Below, piece after piece: positions 13,501 to 28,500 of a stretch of 64,000 nucleotides of DNA (within the stretch, counting starts at the first letter, position 1; each line of letters starts with the position of its first letter). Both the position numbers and the translations under genes were made by a program. The notes under the pieces are model-generated. The model ran no database searches and had not been told where the DNA came from. It was given only the letters and a program-made list of their open reading frames with translations. The stretch is from Temnopleurus reevesii (lineage: Eukaryota; Echinodermata; Echinoidea; Temnopleuroida; Temnopleuridae): positions 197,634 to 261,633 of the forward strand of contig BQKZ01000055.1 in NCBI GenBank assembly GCA_036244855.1, in the 5' to 3' direction.

Positions 13501-16500
13501 ACCATCTTTGTTATGCTGTTTCCTTCATTCCATTGTTGGTCTGTTGCTAGAAATCTTAGAATGCTTCTCGATATCTAAAAATTAATGACATTTCTTGGTA
13601 ATTTGGTCTTTAGAATTTAGAATGAATGCTCACCAAATGGACTCTTGACCAGAATAGCTTCTCTGATCTCCAGCGGCAGGCTGGTTCCATACTGGTTCTC
13701 GGCAGTGACCCTCAGTACATAGTGAGTGTTATCCTTCAGGCTCTTGGCCGTGAAGTTAGGCAGTAGAGAGCTACCGAGCGGTTGCCAGTTGGCACGGTTT
13801 GATTCTCGGATGGAGACCTGGTATCGCTGGATGGGTGCACCGCCGTCGTCAAGGGGCGGAGTCCAGGTGAAGGTGGCGGAGTTCTTGGTGATGGACTCGA
13901 TGGAGATTGGTCCTTGTGGTCGGCCTGGTCGGTCTGTGGAATACAATGAAAGGAGTCAAAATACATAGTGATTTTGTCATGCTGGCAGAATGTGTGTTAC
14001 ATATGCTTCAATATTCAGGCTTTTAAAATAGAATTGTGTATTCTAATTCCAGTTTCAGAGCATTCCATTTTTGATGTATCCATTTGATGTATCCATTTTT
14101 GATGTATCCCTAGCTCAATGACCTTTGCTGCAATTGTTTGTCTTCTATATTCATTTAATGCAGCTAGTAATTAAATATTGAAATCTATGGACTCCTTTGT
14201 CTCTCTCACTTCTTCACGTAAGTGTCATCTATTACTCATACAATATTAAAAATATATGACCCATCTGAGAACCTTTGGCCTATGACCTTACTTAGTTCAT
14301 TGACTTCTAGTGAGTAGAGTCCAAAATCTTCTTTCACTATATCATTCATACACAACTCTCCTACTCTTCCAGCAACAAATGTTCGTTTTCAATATATGAC
14401 CTCTCTGAGAACCTTTGACCTATGGCCTTACCTAGTACATTGACCCTTGCAGTGATGCTGTGCCTTCCGTATTCATTCACTGCTTCTAATGAGTATATTC
14501 CAGAATCTTCCCTCTCTGCGTCCTTCACATACAACTCTGCTACTCCTCCTACGACATTAACCCTGTATAAAGGAAGGTCACAGAGCAATATAGAATATTG
14601 AACAATATTTAGATGTTTTGAATTATGTTCCTCCATAAAAATAATATTTTTGAAGTCTTAATCAACTGTTCTGATGACAAATTATTTTCACTTTATCCAA
14701 GTGACAGTGCTAACTTCATTATCAATGTGAAATTGCATTATTACTCCAACTGATAACAATCTATGTAAATATACATTATCCTGCAAGTCCTGATTTTTCA
14801 TTATTTTACAGGCATGTGTAACAAGGCCTAACAAAGAAGGTTTTGTCAATCGAAAGAGGTTGAAAAACGTCATCCATGCTACTAGAAGATGTAAATCTGA
14901 AACCATATAACTTTCTACCATGTAATGTAGAGAATATAACAAACTAAATTAACACCATCATTTAAGCACATGCCTATAACACATCTCTGCAGCCAAATCT
15001 AAGGCAATTCTAAATGTCACAATCTAATCTTTAGCAATCTGATAACAGCCGATATTATTGAAAATGCATAGAATTTATTTTTCAAACAAATTCCATGATC
15101 CATTGTAATTGGAACATATTTAAGCTCCAAAAGGCCATGCATGCTTTGCATAACTTTTTAATATCATTCTTACATTCATCAAAACACAAGAATATTTTTG
15201 GGGTAAAATTTGCTCATAATGAATATCTTATGACTGATTGATGTCATCTGAAATTCTGTTGTAATCATTTTCTTTCAGATTGAACATTCATGCTGTATTC
15301 ATATTTATTAATTACAAAGTGATTCTACCATTATATACTTTGATCATTTTGTTAATTTCTATGCATAGAAACAGAATGAAATGTAAGGTACAAACACATA
15401 TACAATATGCCTTTAATTTCTAATTGTAAGCTACACGTAATATGCTCAATAAACCATATGCTAAAATATAATTGTAATGGTTATCTAATCCATGGAGGAA
15501 TTGATTTGCATGCATCTATTTAAACAATGATGTGACTTTTTCTTAACGCTACATGTGCTAACATGGAACATATAATCGCTGTAAGATATAGACTCATGAC
15601 GATTTACTAATGGATGTGTGAGATAAAAATCGTAACACTTGGTATAAAAATGATTGCAATGAATATGATATAAAGTGTATTGAAACTGAAGAAAATAAAT
15701 ATCATATATCATGTTTAAATTCATTTTCTATATAAGAAATATGTTAATGCAATAACAATTAGTCTGTCCATAACCTGAATATAATAGTCACATATCAAGA
15801 ACATAATACATTTCAATCTAAGCCCGGCAGTTTACAAATGTAACATGACATTACTAAAAAATTTAAGCTGCAAACAAACAGCAAATAGATATATGATTCA
15901 TAAATTCAGGGGTTTCATTGATAACACTTTACATTTGTAAACTGTGGCCTTTGCTACAAAACAAAAAGAATAAATGAATAGCCATTAACAAATGATATAT
16001 AAACTCAAGTTATTGCATTAGTGTAGGCGATGATGACAGCATAAACTCAGCTTTTTTGTGACAGCCTGTAAATTCAAATAGATTCTGATTATTTGGTTAG
16101 CATATTTGAGTAAGCAACAAATATTCATGAGGCATGTGTTTTGATATGCAGAGACCCTGAGAGCAGCAATTCACCTCTAATTTGTATAGTTATTTTTACA
16201 AAGATAAAATTACAATTTTTATATAGAAAGACAAATGGTAAAAAAAGAATTGTCAAATATTATGCATCATAAAGTTGCCTTGGCTGCTATGCGTAATATC
16301 ATTTTGAATTCTGTTGATTCATTTAATGCACAATTTCAAATATTTCTTTTGAATTTTGGCAGTTCATATTTTAAGCAAATTTTCAAATATCATAATAAGC
16401 ATTGTAAGCATTCAAAATCAAACAGCTGCTCAACAATCCCTGCATATCATTGCATATTAGATGAAGCTGTAACATCAATTGGATAAATATGGTGAGATAT

Positions 16501-19500
16501 ATATATATATAAGCAGTGACAAGACATAGAAAAAAGAATCATGTCTGTGCCTCATTTTTCTTGCTGATAGCGGGTTCATTTTGGCCCAGGTGGTACCGCA
16601 TCCCGGCGTCCTCAGGAGTTTCTCTGTCTCGATCGTGTAGAACCCTGAGAGGGGGTATCTATCCCCTTCATGATGGGGTACTTCAAAGTCATGAATTCGC
16701 CCCCTCTCTTTGGTGCTGCAAGATGGAATGTTAACAGTGCCAAATTCAAAATATCATTCTATTTTGAGGGTATATATTTTATCTTAAATAAAATGTGATC
16801 ATCTAAAACGAATATTCGCTTTGATACACAAAGATGAGGTAATAAAATGATGTGTTTTTGTCAGAAAATTTAAACAAGTATCAAGTGGTTACTATTTATA
16901 ATAATAAAATGAATTAGACCATGGAATGTGAAAATTTAAACTTATGCAAGATTCATAAAATCTTTGCCTTACAGGAATATCATCTCGGATTTAATGAAAA
17001 ATGTAATATTCTTTGTAAAGAATACATCTCTATCTATCAAGGTTAATATTGGGTGTTGAAACTGCCATGGATGAACTCTAAACTTTGTGAACTGTCCTTT
17101 TCCAAAAGTACAGAAACTAGAATATCTGCATTTCATCAATGATGAATTTCAAATCGAGTTGATTACAAAAAAATAACATAATTGTAAGCTCATCAAATAT
17201 TACAAATAATGTACTTGACATTTCAAACTCACATTTGTTACATAGTTTCTGTGTAACCTTTAAAGTGGTTAATATTTGTCTGAGAATGTATACAGAGAAG
17301 AGTCCTTGGTGATGTTAGGAATGGTAGGAATGCCAAACGAATAAGTGTGACTGTGTATAGGGGAGAAGATCCAAGATTTCTCAAAGGGAGGCAGAATAAG
17401 ATGATGAGTCGTCACCACCAATGACGGAACCAAAAAAGTCTACACTTCAAAGACGTAAAAATACTTCAGGGAAAATTGGAGGGAACCACGCCTGCCTACA
17501 TCTCCAAATAGTATCTTTTAAAAGGAGTAACCTATCAGGCATATTCTTACCTATAGCGACCGCGAGTGTCCAAGACCTCGCCATCTTGTCTTCTCCAAGT
17601 GAATGTTGGTTTGGGCGTTCCACAGGTCAGTGTGACCGGTATATGGATCTCTTGACCGGCTCTGACCGACAGGTCTTGCAGGTGACGATCAATGCTGAGC
17701 TGAGGAGGTCCTGCAAGTGAGAGGATTGAAAATGGTTAAGTATTTCATTTTCATACTTAAGGGTGGGTTGAAGTTGGCGTACCAATACATCAATGGTGCT
17801 ACAGAGGTATATTTACAACAAGAATACACAGAATTTGGTGGGTTTGATCAATTATCACTAAATTATCACTAACGTCTGAACGTTGCTGGAGATCCCTTCC
17901 CCCATTCTCTAATTATCTTGTATACAAAAAAGTAACAAAAACATAAAGACTGCTTTCTGAAAGTCATTTGTATGAGTAATTACAACAATATTCTGTAATC
18001 AGCATAGAAAAACTTACAAAAATGCAATAATACACAATGATAATGTGTAAATCCAACAAAATCAACTACTAGTTCAATCATTTTGTATTCAATGAAGTAG
18101 CACGTATATAAATTTTCATCGAAGATATCTGAAGTACTCACTCTGGATGTGTAGCTCTGCAGAAGACTTCACTGAACCATGTTTGTTCTTGGCAATGAAA
18201 GTGTACATGCCAGCTTCATGGTCTGTAACATTCCTCACACTGATCTGGTAGACATTATTCTCTTCCGTGATGTTGGTTTTCCTACCAGGCACCAGCGTCC
18301 GTCCATGATGGATCCTGGAAGGGAAAGATGATATGAGATATGAAAATAAAACAAATTTGATTGAATTAAGATCCTTAATTTGGGTATTAGCAATATTATA
18401 CAAACTTCATATCGGGTACCCATTTTAAACATCTGGGTTGAGTGCAGTATGGTGTGAATCAATTAATCGCTACAGGGAATTAATGCCATGGATGAGATTC
18501 AAACTCTTGACTCTCAACCCGAGAGGCGAGATTTATACTACAATGCCTTTTCAATTGAGGCAGGTTACCTTATCTCGAGGAACAACGCTGTACCTATGTT
18601 TCATTTTACAAGAAGTAACAAGCAGATATTCCAAAAATAACAAATTACTTTGAAAATGTGTTTAAAATGAGCATTTGCTTGTTTGCTCTAAGGAATTCTT
18701 GCCTAGAAAAACTGAACAATTGTCCTTTGATGGCTACTATCAGGGACATTGATTGATCCGGAGTGCACTGAACATTTAAATTGAATAGAAAGTTTGAGAT
18801 ACCATCAATATTAGAACAAAATACATTTATTGAAATCCTTACCAGGAGGCAGTTGGCTTTGGAGAGCCAGTGAGCTTGCATGTGAACATGCCTGTCTGTC
18901 CCTCGGCCACCATTGTATTCTGGATCTCCATGACAATAGAGGGTGCTGCTCCAGCTGTCAGATCAGAGAGAATAAAAAATATATTTGTTGAAATCAAAAG
19001 GACATAAGCAGCATGATGAAACGTGTGTGTAAATGCCTCTATTATTTCCACAGGCAATGGTATAATTCAAGCTATTGACAGAAATATTTGCGAGATTTGT
19101 GTTTTATAATCCCACTGCTGACACCACAAATGCAACATAAACTGATTACATGATTTAAAAATGGACTAAATTGCAAATTAAAATATATTGTTAAATATGC
19201 ATTGAAATGCATCACATGTTTCATATTTTATGATTATATAGATACTCTAAGAAGACAAAGTTGCAGAGTTTTGGTGTAAAACGCAAGTTAGCAATGGTTT
19301 ATGAGAAAATTTATATTTATTTTTGTTTTGTTGCTTTCCATCATTGACATCATCTTTACCTGCTGTATTATCATTATCCAAAAAAAGTACTCCATCTTTA
19401 AGTTACTAGATTCCATCAAAAGAACTTTATTGATCTCAGTTACAAAAAAAATGTTTTACCTAATTTTGAAAGTAAAGTTAAGCACATGCACTGACCAAAC

Positions 19501-22500
19501 TTTGCTTGCAAAGACATCTTAAACAGGAATAGACTTTTTTCCTCAGTTGGAAATTTGTCCTTTACTAATTGTCAATATTTACAGATGACAGGAGAAATAA
19601 AGAGAAACAGATGTAAGTTCAAATTGAGTTTCTATTGTTGTTTGCGGTTGAACGAGTTTGTTTGGTATATTGTTCAAAGTCTACTACATAAGAAGCCCTG
19701 TAGGGATAGAATACCAATTGTCCCAAAATATCTGGAGATAAAATCGATCTCTTTCAAAATTACTTAAAGAAGTGCCATTCTTATGGTACTGGATAAAATA
19801 TGTGATTTTAGTTTACAGTTGTTTTACCTTTCTAAAACTTTAAATCATCAAAAACTAAAGATTCCCTCAAATGCATGTCCTAAAACAGTCTTTGGGAATG
19901 TCAATCTGAATTTATTTTAAATCTTGCTTTAAAATGTTCTGTTTTCACTATTCTTTTATATTTTAATCGTTTTTTCCTCATTTTTTTAAAGTTGATTTTC
20001 ACAACATTCATGCCTCCTTTGTAATTATATTTTTATATAATAATGAAAATAAATCAACTCCTATCAAAAGTACAATTGAAATTTATTTTGTTACATACTT
20101 TTGAAATATAGTAATTTCACTCTCAAATCAACAGTGGACATAACGATAATAACAATAATTTCAACATTTATATGGCACTTTATACTCATGTTTCTAAGTA
20201 CCTTGCTTTCAGAGCCTACTAGTATCTACTCACGTAGCTGTGACTCGGCCACAAAGGACTCGGAAGCCCTGCTTGGATCACTCTCATTTCCTGCAGCATT
20301 GACAGCCCTAACTCTGAATGTGTACTCCTTATCCTCGACGAGATTATTGACTGAGCAGCTGGTGCCATGAACCACTGTCCTGTCGGTCCACATGTAAGAA
20401 CCTCTGAGCCTACGCTCCACGGTGTAGTGGGTGATCTCGCTGCCACCGTCGGTTAAGGGCGGTGACCAGGAAAGGCTTACGGATGTTGCTGTGATGTCCC
20501 CGATGATTGGGGCACCAGGCGGTGTTGGGCGTCCTGTGGTGTAATAGAGAAACAATTCATTGTCTGGTTTTTGTTCCTCCAAAATCATGCACGCTTTGCT
20601 CCAAGAGATCAAATATATCGCCACAAAAGATTTATATCTATTAAATCTAAGGTGAGAAAGTTTTGACTGAACATGTCGGTAATTCCATAAGTAGTTAACC
20701 TGTTGTTTGTCAAACTTCTACGCTTCACTCCAATTTATGAATTACTTGAGCAATAGCCATTCAATAAAATAGTACACCTATTCATGCGAAATAAGTATCC
20801 AAAATCAGGTGTGAACAATGACTGGTCATTTTAGAAAGGTCTTATTCATAATCAAGAAAAACGTTACAGAGTCATGAGACTTCCCACCTAAAGACAGATA
20901 TAAGTGAGGTTGTCTCAACAAGCAATTCCCCAAATTCTGCTGAATGGATAGAATGTTTACTTGCAGACAAAAGGTACACATAAAGTAGTAAAGTTCAGGT
21001 TTATGTCAATCAGGTGGCACTAAAGGCACACCTCTGAAAGCTTTTGAAGCTATATTAAGTTGATCAAAACATACCATTGTGTTTACACAATAGAGTTACA
21101 TTCAATATCGCTTGCAGCAACGCGTTTCAATGCATAATACATTCTATTCATCAAACAATGCTGACAGGTATGTTAACCTTAGAAATAAATCCTGACTGAA
21201 CATTTCGTGCTCTTTGTAATTAGAAGACTGTTTGGCACTTAATTGTCCCATTCAACAAGCAAAAATAATGTTTACCGTATTTGCACTGAAAGTTTAAAAA
21301 GTTAACAACAACCCCCTCCCACACACAAAAAAAGATGAATGCAATAAATGAATGTCATCTCAGAAGAATAGAGTATACAACTATTCATTACAGCATATTT
21401 GTAATGCAATCATTTAAAGCATGGATAGGATAAGCTTAACAGTAACAAAATATATAAAAAGTGTTTTGAATTAGAACTACAAACATCTTATTATGATACA
21501 TAGAGAGTTATGTTTCTACTATTTGACGTAGAAACATTTCTTTCAAATTTTACCCTAAAAAGCATATAATAAAAAAAAGAATTGCATTAAAATTAATTTA
21601 ATCAAACTTTGCCTCTAGAAATATTGACAATGCATATTCATTATTCATATTGTCAAGAAGGGGTCAAGGGGGGGGGGAGTGGGGGCTATACCTCTCAGAC
21701 TTATTCACAGCTGGGACATGAAAGATGAGAAGCCACAATTGATGCATACCAATCGCTGAGGAGTACAATGATGATAAGTTAAAAGCTGATCAAGAGTAAT
21801 TTTTTAACCCATTGACTACTGAATTCTGTAATTCCCATAGACTCCGTGTATATACTGCTCATTTCCAGTAGTCAAGGGGTTACTTGAGAGCTATTTTCAC
21901 ATACCTGCAGGGGACCTGGCCAGACGAGGCGGGGCAGAGATCTCACTTGGGTTACCGGTACCAGTGTCATTCACAGCACTGATGCGGAACTCGTAGTTGT
22001 TTCCTTCCGTCAACTTTGTGACCGTGAATGTTGTATCTTTGATGAGGTCGCGGTTGACGCGGTTCCAGTTGCCGAAGTTCTCCCTGCGTTCGATGATGTA
22101 GCCTGTGATCGGTTTGCCGCCATCATGGCTGGGTTCTGACCAGGTGAGTGTCATGCGGTCACGCTGGACGTTGTTGATCTCAGGCTTACCAGGTTTGGTT
22201 GGAACAGCTGGAGAGAAAACATTGGTAGTGATTAACACAAGAAAATGAAAAATCCTATGACATAATAAGAATTATTGTGCTTCTATCATATAATGTAAAA
22301 AAGTGAGTTACACTGACAGACCCATGCTTTTATTCTGATTTACAGGTGTTGAGTGCTCACTTGCAATATCAGCCCATAAAATGGGTTATCAATCTTGAGC
22401 TATTGTCTTAACTTTTAAGAGAATTATCAGATTTTGCTCACACTTTCCAAGTTTGTTAATTTCCTTATTCTTCACTCACTGACAGGATACAAAGATTTAA

Positions 22501-25500
22501 TTCTTCTTTGATTAATTAAAAATCTTTTGATTGAACCTCATCTCAGATCTTCTACACAATTTAAAATTCTTGCTCAAGCTTGTGACCAATCTAATGAAAA
22601 GATTTCAGTGATTTAGCTTTGAAAAATAGAAGACTTACTATATGGTGCCACAATGAAAACAGGCTCGGTGGCACTGAGCGGCGGTCCAACCCCATTGATG
22701 TTCTCTGCGCATACACGGAACTCATACTCAATCTTCTCACTCAGTCCCGTGACGACGAACGGAATATGGGACACGTAGTTGGAGACCGAAGTCCACATCC
22801 TGCGATTAGCTTCACGACGTTCGACGGTGTAGGACTGGATGGGGGAACCACCATCATCCTTGGGTGGCTCCCATGAGAGACTGACGGAGAAGCGGCCAAC
22901 ATCTGTGATCTCAAGAGGACCGGTAGGTGGGCCAGGGACATCTAGAAGGGTTAAAAGATGTATTGATACAAATTACACACATAATATCCATTTATTTATT
23001 CATCCATCTTTTTTAAAACAAATTATTTTTTATAAGTTGATGATCCGTGAAGGATTGCAGAAAGACATAAAGTATCCCAGGAAAGTGAGAACCCCATTGG
23101 CATTAAACTGAGTAAGTTTTTACAGTAATTGCTTCGATTGTGCTTGTCAATATGTAGAATTCATGCAGTGTACCCATAGTACTGCCCATTCTGAAAATAA
23201 GTGAAGAGAGGACTTCACATCTAGAAGGTAAGAACTTTTATTAACAAGAATTTATCAACTCATTCAATTATCTTTTCTATTATTTTTCTTCAACAGAATC
23301 TTGCCAAAAAGGACAAACTCATTGAAATTTAACAGACTGTGAGCTTCTCTAGCAAATGCTTGCTACTAAAATGAATTTTTATATAGATTCATCAAATCAC
23401 TGACTATATAAAAGCAAGGTATTTCTTACCGATGACGTTTACACGGATGACGGCACTCTCCTGACCAGCTTCGTTAGTCAGAGTGATGCTATATTTCCCA
23501 GTGTCTCCACGGACACAGTTCCTGATGACGAGCTGTGTGCGGTTATCACGGGTCTCTACGTGTGTCCTTGTGTCATCGCTGATGCGGGTGTCATGGCGAT
23601 GCCATTCCACTTTGGGGGCGGGGCAGCCCGTGAAGGGAACAAGGAGGCGCAGAACATTGCCTGATTTGACTACCACTACATCCTTGTATGCTTTGATGTC
23701 GATAGTTGGTGGTGCTGAATAGATTAGAGTAACAGAAGGAAAGAAAGAGATCAATGTAAAACATTTTTATAGCAACATTCATGACAGATGATAGTTTTTT
23801 AATTCATTAAATGTAGTTACTTTTAAAACTAAAGAACAACTAACCATTAGATTGACTGTTCTTTATAGCTGATTGCAGTAAGATTCCATGACAAATATCG
23901 ATAACTAATTATTAATAATAATAAGTTGCCAAGTGCTGAATACAAAATATTCCAATTTCCAAAAATTTTCAATAGGATCGCTAGTAGGAAATATGTGTTG
24001 TCCAAGATAAAGCTTGGTTTCTTGAATTTGTAAGATGCAAAATATATCTAAGATGACAATGAAAGTTAATTTCTAACAGATTAAATCTGCAATAATTGAA
24101 ACACACCTGTAACTGAAAGCCAGGCAGTTGTTGCCTGCTTCCCACACTCGCAGGTGTAGTTCCCAGTGTCCCTGTCTCCTACATTTTTGAGAGTGATAGC
24201 CCGCCTCTGTCCATCCTTGACCTCACTGACCCGGTCGTATCCAAAGAGCTGGAGACCATCCTTGAACCATTTGACCTCCGCCTTGGGGTTGGAGATGCGG
24301 CATTCCAAGGTCACGTTGTTACCAACCTTGGCGGAGACGTTCTTGAGTGGCTCGACGAACTCGGCAAGTTCTAAATGACAAGGATTTATCAGTGTATGAG
24401 CAATTTCTATGGCTTTCAATCTACTATAAGATCTTGATTTAAAGAAACAAATATTAAAATTATTAATATCAATCCGGCCCAGTTAGCATTAGGGCAACTC
24501 AATTAACTTGCCAACCTTTCATACTATTCACACATTGATTTAAAGTCTACCTAAAGTCAACTGATTTTTTTGTTCTTCTTTTACAATTAATTTTTATCTA
24601 ACATTATAGCTGTGAAATATATATCTTTATCTATTTATTTATGACTTAATCTTATGTTTGATGAAATATTAAATGTATGCATTTCAAATAATCTATACTA
24701 ATTTATATTCCGTTTTCTAAATTGATCTATAATTTCCATATAACTACTTTCACCAACTTACATCCTTTTTATCTCCTTACCAATTGGTGATTTTGAAACG
24801 ATGGGTGCAGAAGTCTTGCTGAAGGCTCCAACTCCTGCCTCGTTCTCTGCTGCGACTCTAAACTCGTACTCCCTCCCCTTTGACAGACCCGTAACTTTGA
24901 AGATGGGGTTATTCAGCTGTTTCCGGGTGGCTCTCAGCCATCTCGTTCCTTTGGTCTCCTTGATCTCAAGGATGTAGTTGAAGATTTCTGATCCTCCGTC
25001 ACTCTTGGGAGGTTGCCATGACAATGTTATGGAGTCATCAGTGATGGTTGAAGCTTTAGGAACACCTGGAGCTTGTGGTTTGTCTGCAGAAACAAGAAAG
25101 AAAAATTAATGCAGTTAAAACTAGAGCTACCAAAAATTTGAATGATAATGGACACATTAGCTTTGAAATATTCATGATATCCAGAGTGTGGTTGTGTAAT
25201 TAAAAATTTAGTGAATGAAAGCAGGCATCATTTCGATGTTGCCAGAAATGACTCATCATATGCATCATATAAAAAAGTTGACAAATATTCCACCTCTCGC
25301 CATCTTATCAATTAAAATAATACAAATTGCATGCTTCAGCAGTATTTCTAGTAACCGGAAATGCCACTGGATAAAGATTTGATTTTCTAGTACATTCAGA
25401 AAATTTCCCAAAGGTTGGTATCACTGTGTTCTCAATGACTTCAAAAGAATATATAAATACTCAACATGAAATATTTACCAAAGGCACTCTTGATCATAAT

Positions 25501-28500
25501 GGCTGCCTCAGTCTCTAGCGGTTCACTCTCCCCATACTTGCTTACAGCCTTGACTCGGAACATGTAGCTTCTGCCATCCTTGAGGCCTGTCACAGCATAC
25601 CTGATTGAAATTGAAATAGAAAATGGTTCATTTGAAATTGTACTTGAATTGAATAATATGTAGAAATATCAGATAGAAACATATATTCTCCATATACCAG
25701 GTCCGCTAAGCTGCCGAGACCTAGTATAGATCCTCCAGTTACTCCTGTCCTTTGTGATATTTTTCATAGAGAGATAAGACTTAAGAAGTTGCATATAATA
25801 TGCTGAGATATACAAGACAATTCCAACAGATTACAGACCAACTGGAAAATGTCAGTGAAAGGAATTATCAATAAGACACAAAATTATTGTAATAACGTTG
25901 AACAGAATTATGAAGAAAGGTAAAATCAGTTGGTTAGAAGTTTAAGTTCATACAGTATAGATTTACATGATGTTTGAGCAGTCAGATACGACGCTCAGTT
26001 CCATGTCAAAGTTTTGGATAATTTGCCAGTGAGCCAGGAACACTCAAACTATCATTTGAATGAAATCAAACATTCCATTTTAAGTGGCGAAATGAAACAG
26101 AGAGCTCCAAATGGCCATGTGCAGTGTGCATACCTTGGACTGGACAGCGTCGAGGTCACCCTGGTCCAACGGAACTGATCAGGCTCTCGTCTCTCCAGGA
26201 TGTATCCTGTGATATCAGATCCACCATCATCCTTGGGTGGCTCCCAGAACAGGGTGACAGAGTCGCGAGTGACACCTGTAACCTTGATGGGTCCCTCTGG
26301 TGGTGATGGTTTGTCTGGAATGTAAAAGTATTGTAAAAGAAACAATTTCATAACTATGATTTCATTAAATAAATTAAGGTGATGGCTTGTCTTTACTGCA
26401 AAATATTTATGCTGATTACAATTTCAGATACTTTGGTTTAAAGGAACATTGTTCTTATTGGCCCTGTCAATATCATCTCAGCATTTCGAGATACCCAAAT
26501 CCACCTGAGTATTAACTGACAGAAGATGTATAGAAAATGTGGAAACAAATTTATCAAAAAGCTTTAGAAAGGAGAAAGCAGATAACCACTAACCTAATTG
26601 GTACTGTTACTTTGAAACCTGGAGCGACAGAAAGGCGATGCCAAATGCAGCATTTGGCATCTGAAGGACTGCATTGCAAAAACATTAATCATATTCAGGG
26701 ATTCAAATCTTAGACCACAAGTAAATTATAATAAACTTTCTATGGAGATTACTAAACACTTTAGTAAACTTAATCAAACATACCTAAGACAGCTACTCTG
26801 ATGGTTGCGGTATCACTGCCAGCCTTGTTGCTGATCTTGATGGTATAGGTGCCGCTATCAGATCTCTGAGCCTCCTTATTTGTCAGCACAGCACTGTATG
26901 TTGTGGTAGAAGCCTTGATGCGTCTTCCATCATCAACCTTGCATTGAATTGAAATTGAAAAATATTTTCCTTTACATAAAAGTGATAATACATACAAAAC
27001 AAACAAACATTCAAAGCCAAAAAAAAAAACCCCGAATAGATATGATTCCACTAGAAAGCAAAAGGATATTGTCATGAATTGAGGTGTGGTCAAACTTACC
27101 ACATAATTTGCAAATTAGGAATTGGGGAAAATGGAAAAGCCTAACAAATTGCCTTGGTCATGAGAGAAGGCAACCCATCGATCTGAATGTTAATTTAGGA
27201 GTTCATTTATTTTTTTTAATTACAGGAAAAGAGTGCAGGAAGAGAATTATTGCTAAGAGAAGAAGGGAAAATATAGAGATGAAGAAAAATAAGAAAGAAA
27301 AAAAAAACAATTGGAAAAGGAGAAGAAGGGGGAGAAAGAAGAAAAATATGAAGGAGGAAAAGAAACTGGAATGGAAAACAAGAAGGAAAAAAGAGGATAT
27401 AAGAAAACAATACCTTCTTATCATCCCTGAGCCATTCAACTTTCGGTGTAGGTGTTCCTGATATAGGTACATCCAGATGGAAGAGGGTACCAGCACGAAC
27501 AGTGACTACATCACGGAACTGAGAGCCAAGATCTATCTTTGGTGCATCTGTCAGTTAAAAAAAAAAAATAAAGACCCAACATTTAGATATTTATTTCTAA
27601 TGAAGATTGATGAATTACAGTTCTGTTCTAATGACAATTTGTCCTTCAATGGCTGTTATGTTATCATCAACATGGAATAAGCAGCAACAGAACCAAAGTT
27701 CAATGAACTGTGTTTGGTGCAGAGATCTTTCAGACCTTATTTTATCACGAGTGCGAACGATTACATCAAATCTATGTATAAAACTATTTGGAAGACATCA
27801 CCAGAAGTACTGATACTCATTCTTGCAAGCAAATTATATAAATATATAGCACTTTAACAAAATTATGTGGAGAAAATTATTCCATTGCATTATAACCTAA
27901 CGGAATTCCTAATATATCCCACCGCTGCCAACAAAATAAGGTATAGCGAATTCCATGCATTTAGAGTTCCCCTTTTCACTCATTATAAATAAAGACAAAG
28001 ACATGGATGGGTAGGCTAAGTCACAAAACGAGTTACACTTACAGGAAGGTCTCTCCACAATTACAGGTGCTCCTATAGTCTCTGGAGTACTCATTCCAGC
28101 CCTGTTGACAGCACTAACTCGGAACTCGTATTCCTTCCCTTCCGCAAGGCGTGGGACCTTGAGCGACGTATCCATCACTGGCTTGTAGCTAGTCCTGGAC
28201 CAGCCCGACTCCGGCTGGCCCTTTTCTCGTTTCTCAACAATGTAGCCTGTGACGGGCGTGCCGCCATCCCTCTGGGGTTTGGACCAGGTCAGGGAGACAC
28301 TGTCCGATTGGATGTTCTCGACCTTGATAACGCCAGGTCGGTCAGGTACATCTGAGGAGGAAAGAAAATTTTCAATTTAACTGGTGGATCCATGCAGAGG
28401 ACTAATCGGCTGAAGCCTCCAATTAGCAGAGCATCAAACAAAGGTGCCGGTCCTTCAATTTCCCCATTTTGTGTCTTGTGAAAATCCCTTTTTTTTGCAA

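Larger units (their letters stand above)
20534..21904. other. Intron with a short palindromic element and a G-rich run
   Basis: Holds the G-rich tract at 21658-21687 and the 78-bp inverted-repeat element at 21805-21882. The remainder is AT-rich and unremarkable. Confidence 0.5.

Noticed and set aside
16535..16720. Extra coding exon of the titin-like gene within the Ig8 intron
   Set aside because: An acceptor-like ttgcag is present at the upstream side, but no GTRAGT donor follows, and Ig8 is complete without it. The actin resemblance explains the GC-rich block better.
18494..18555. Functional tRNA gene on the minus strand
   Set aside because: The D arm and acceptor stem do not pair; only the T arm and anticodon-like arm are suggestive, so at most a SINE head.
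23510..23530. RGD triplet in Ig6
   Set aside because: It falls in the tyrosine-corner loop (RGDTGKY) of an intracellular muscle Ig; no reason to read it as an integrin-binding site.
27084..27461. Plus-strand open frame, Lys/Arg-rich, 125 codons
   Set aside because: Produced by the intronic polypurine tract; no start context, no domain, and it overlaps exon 46 in antisense.
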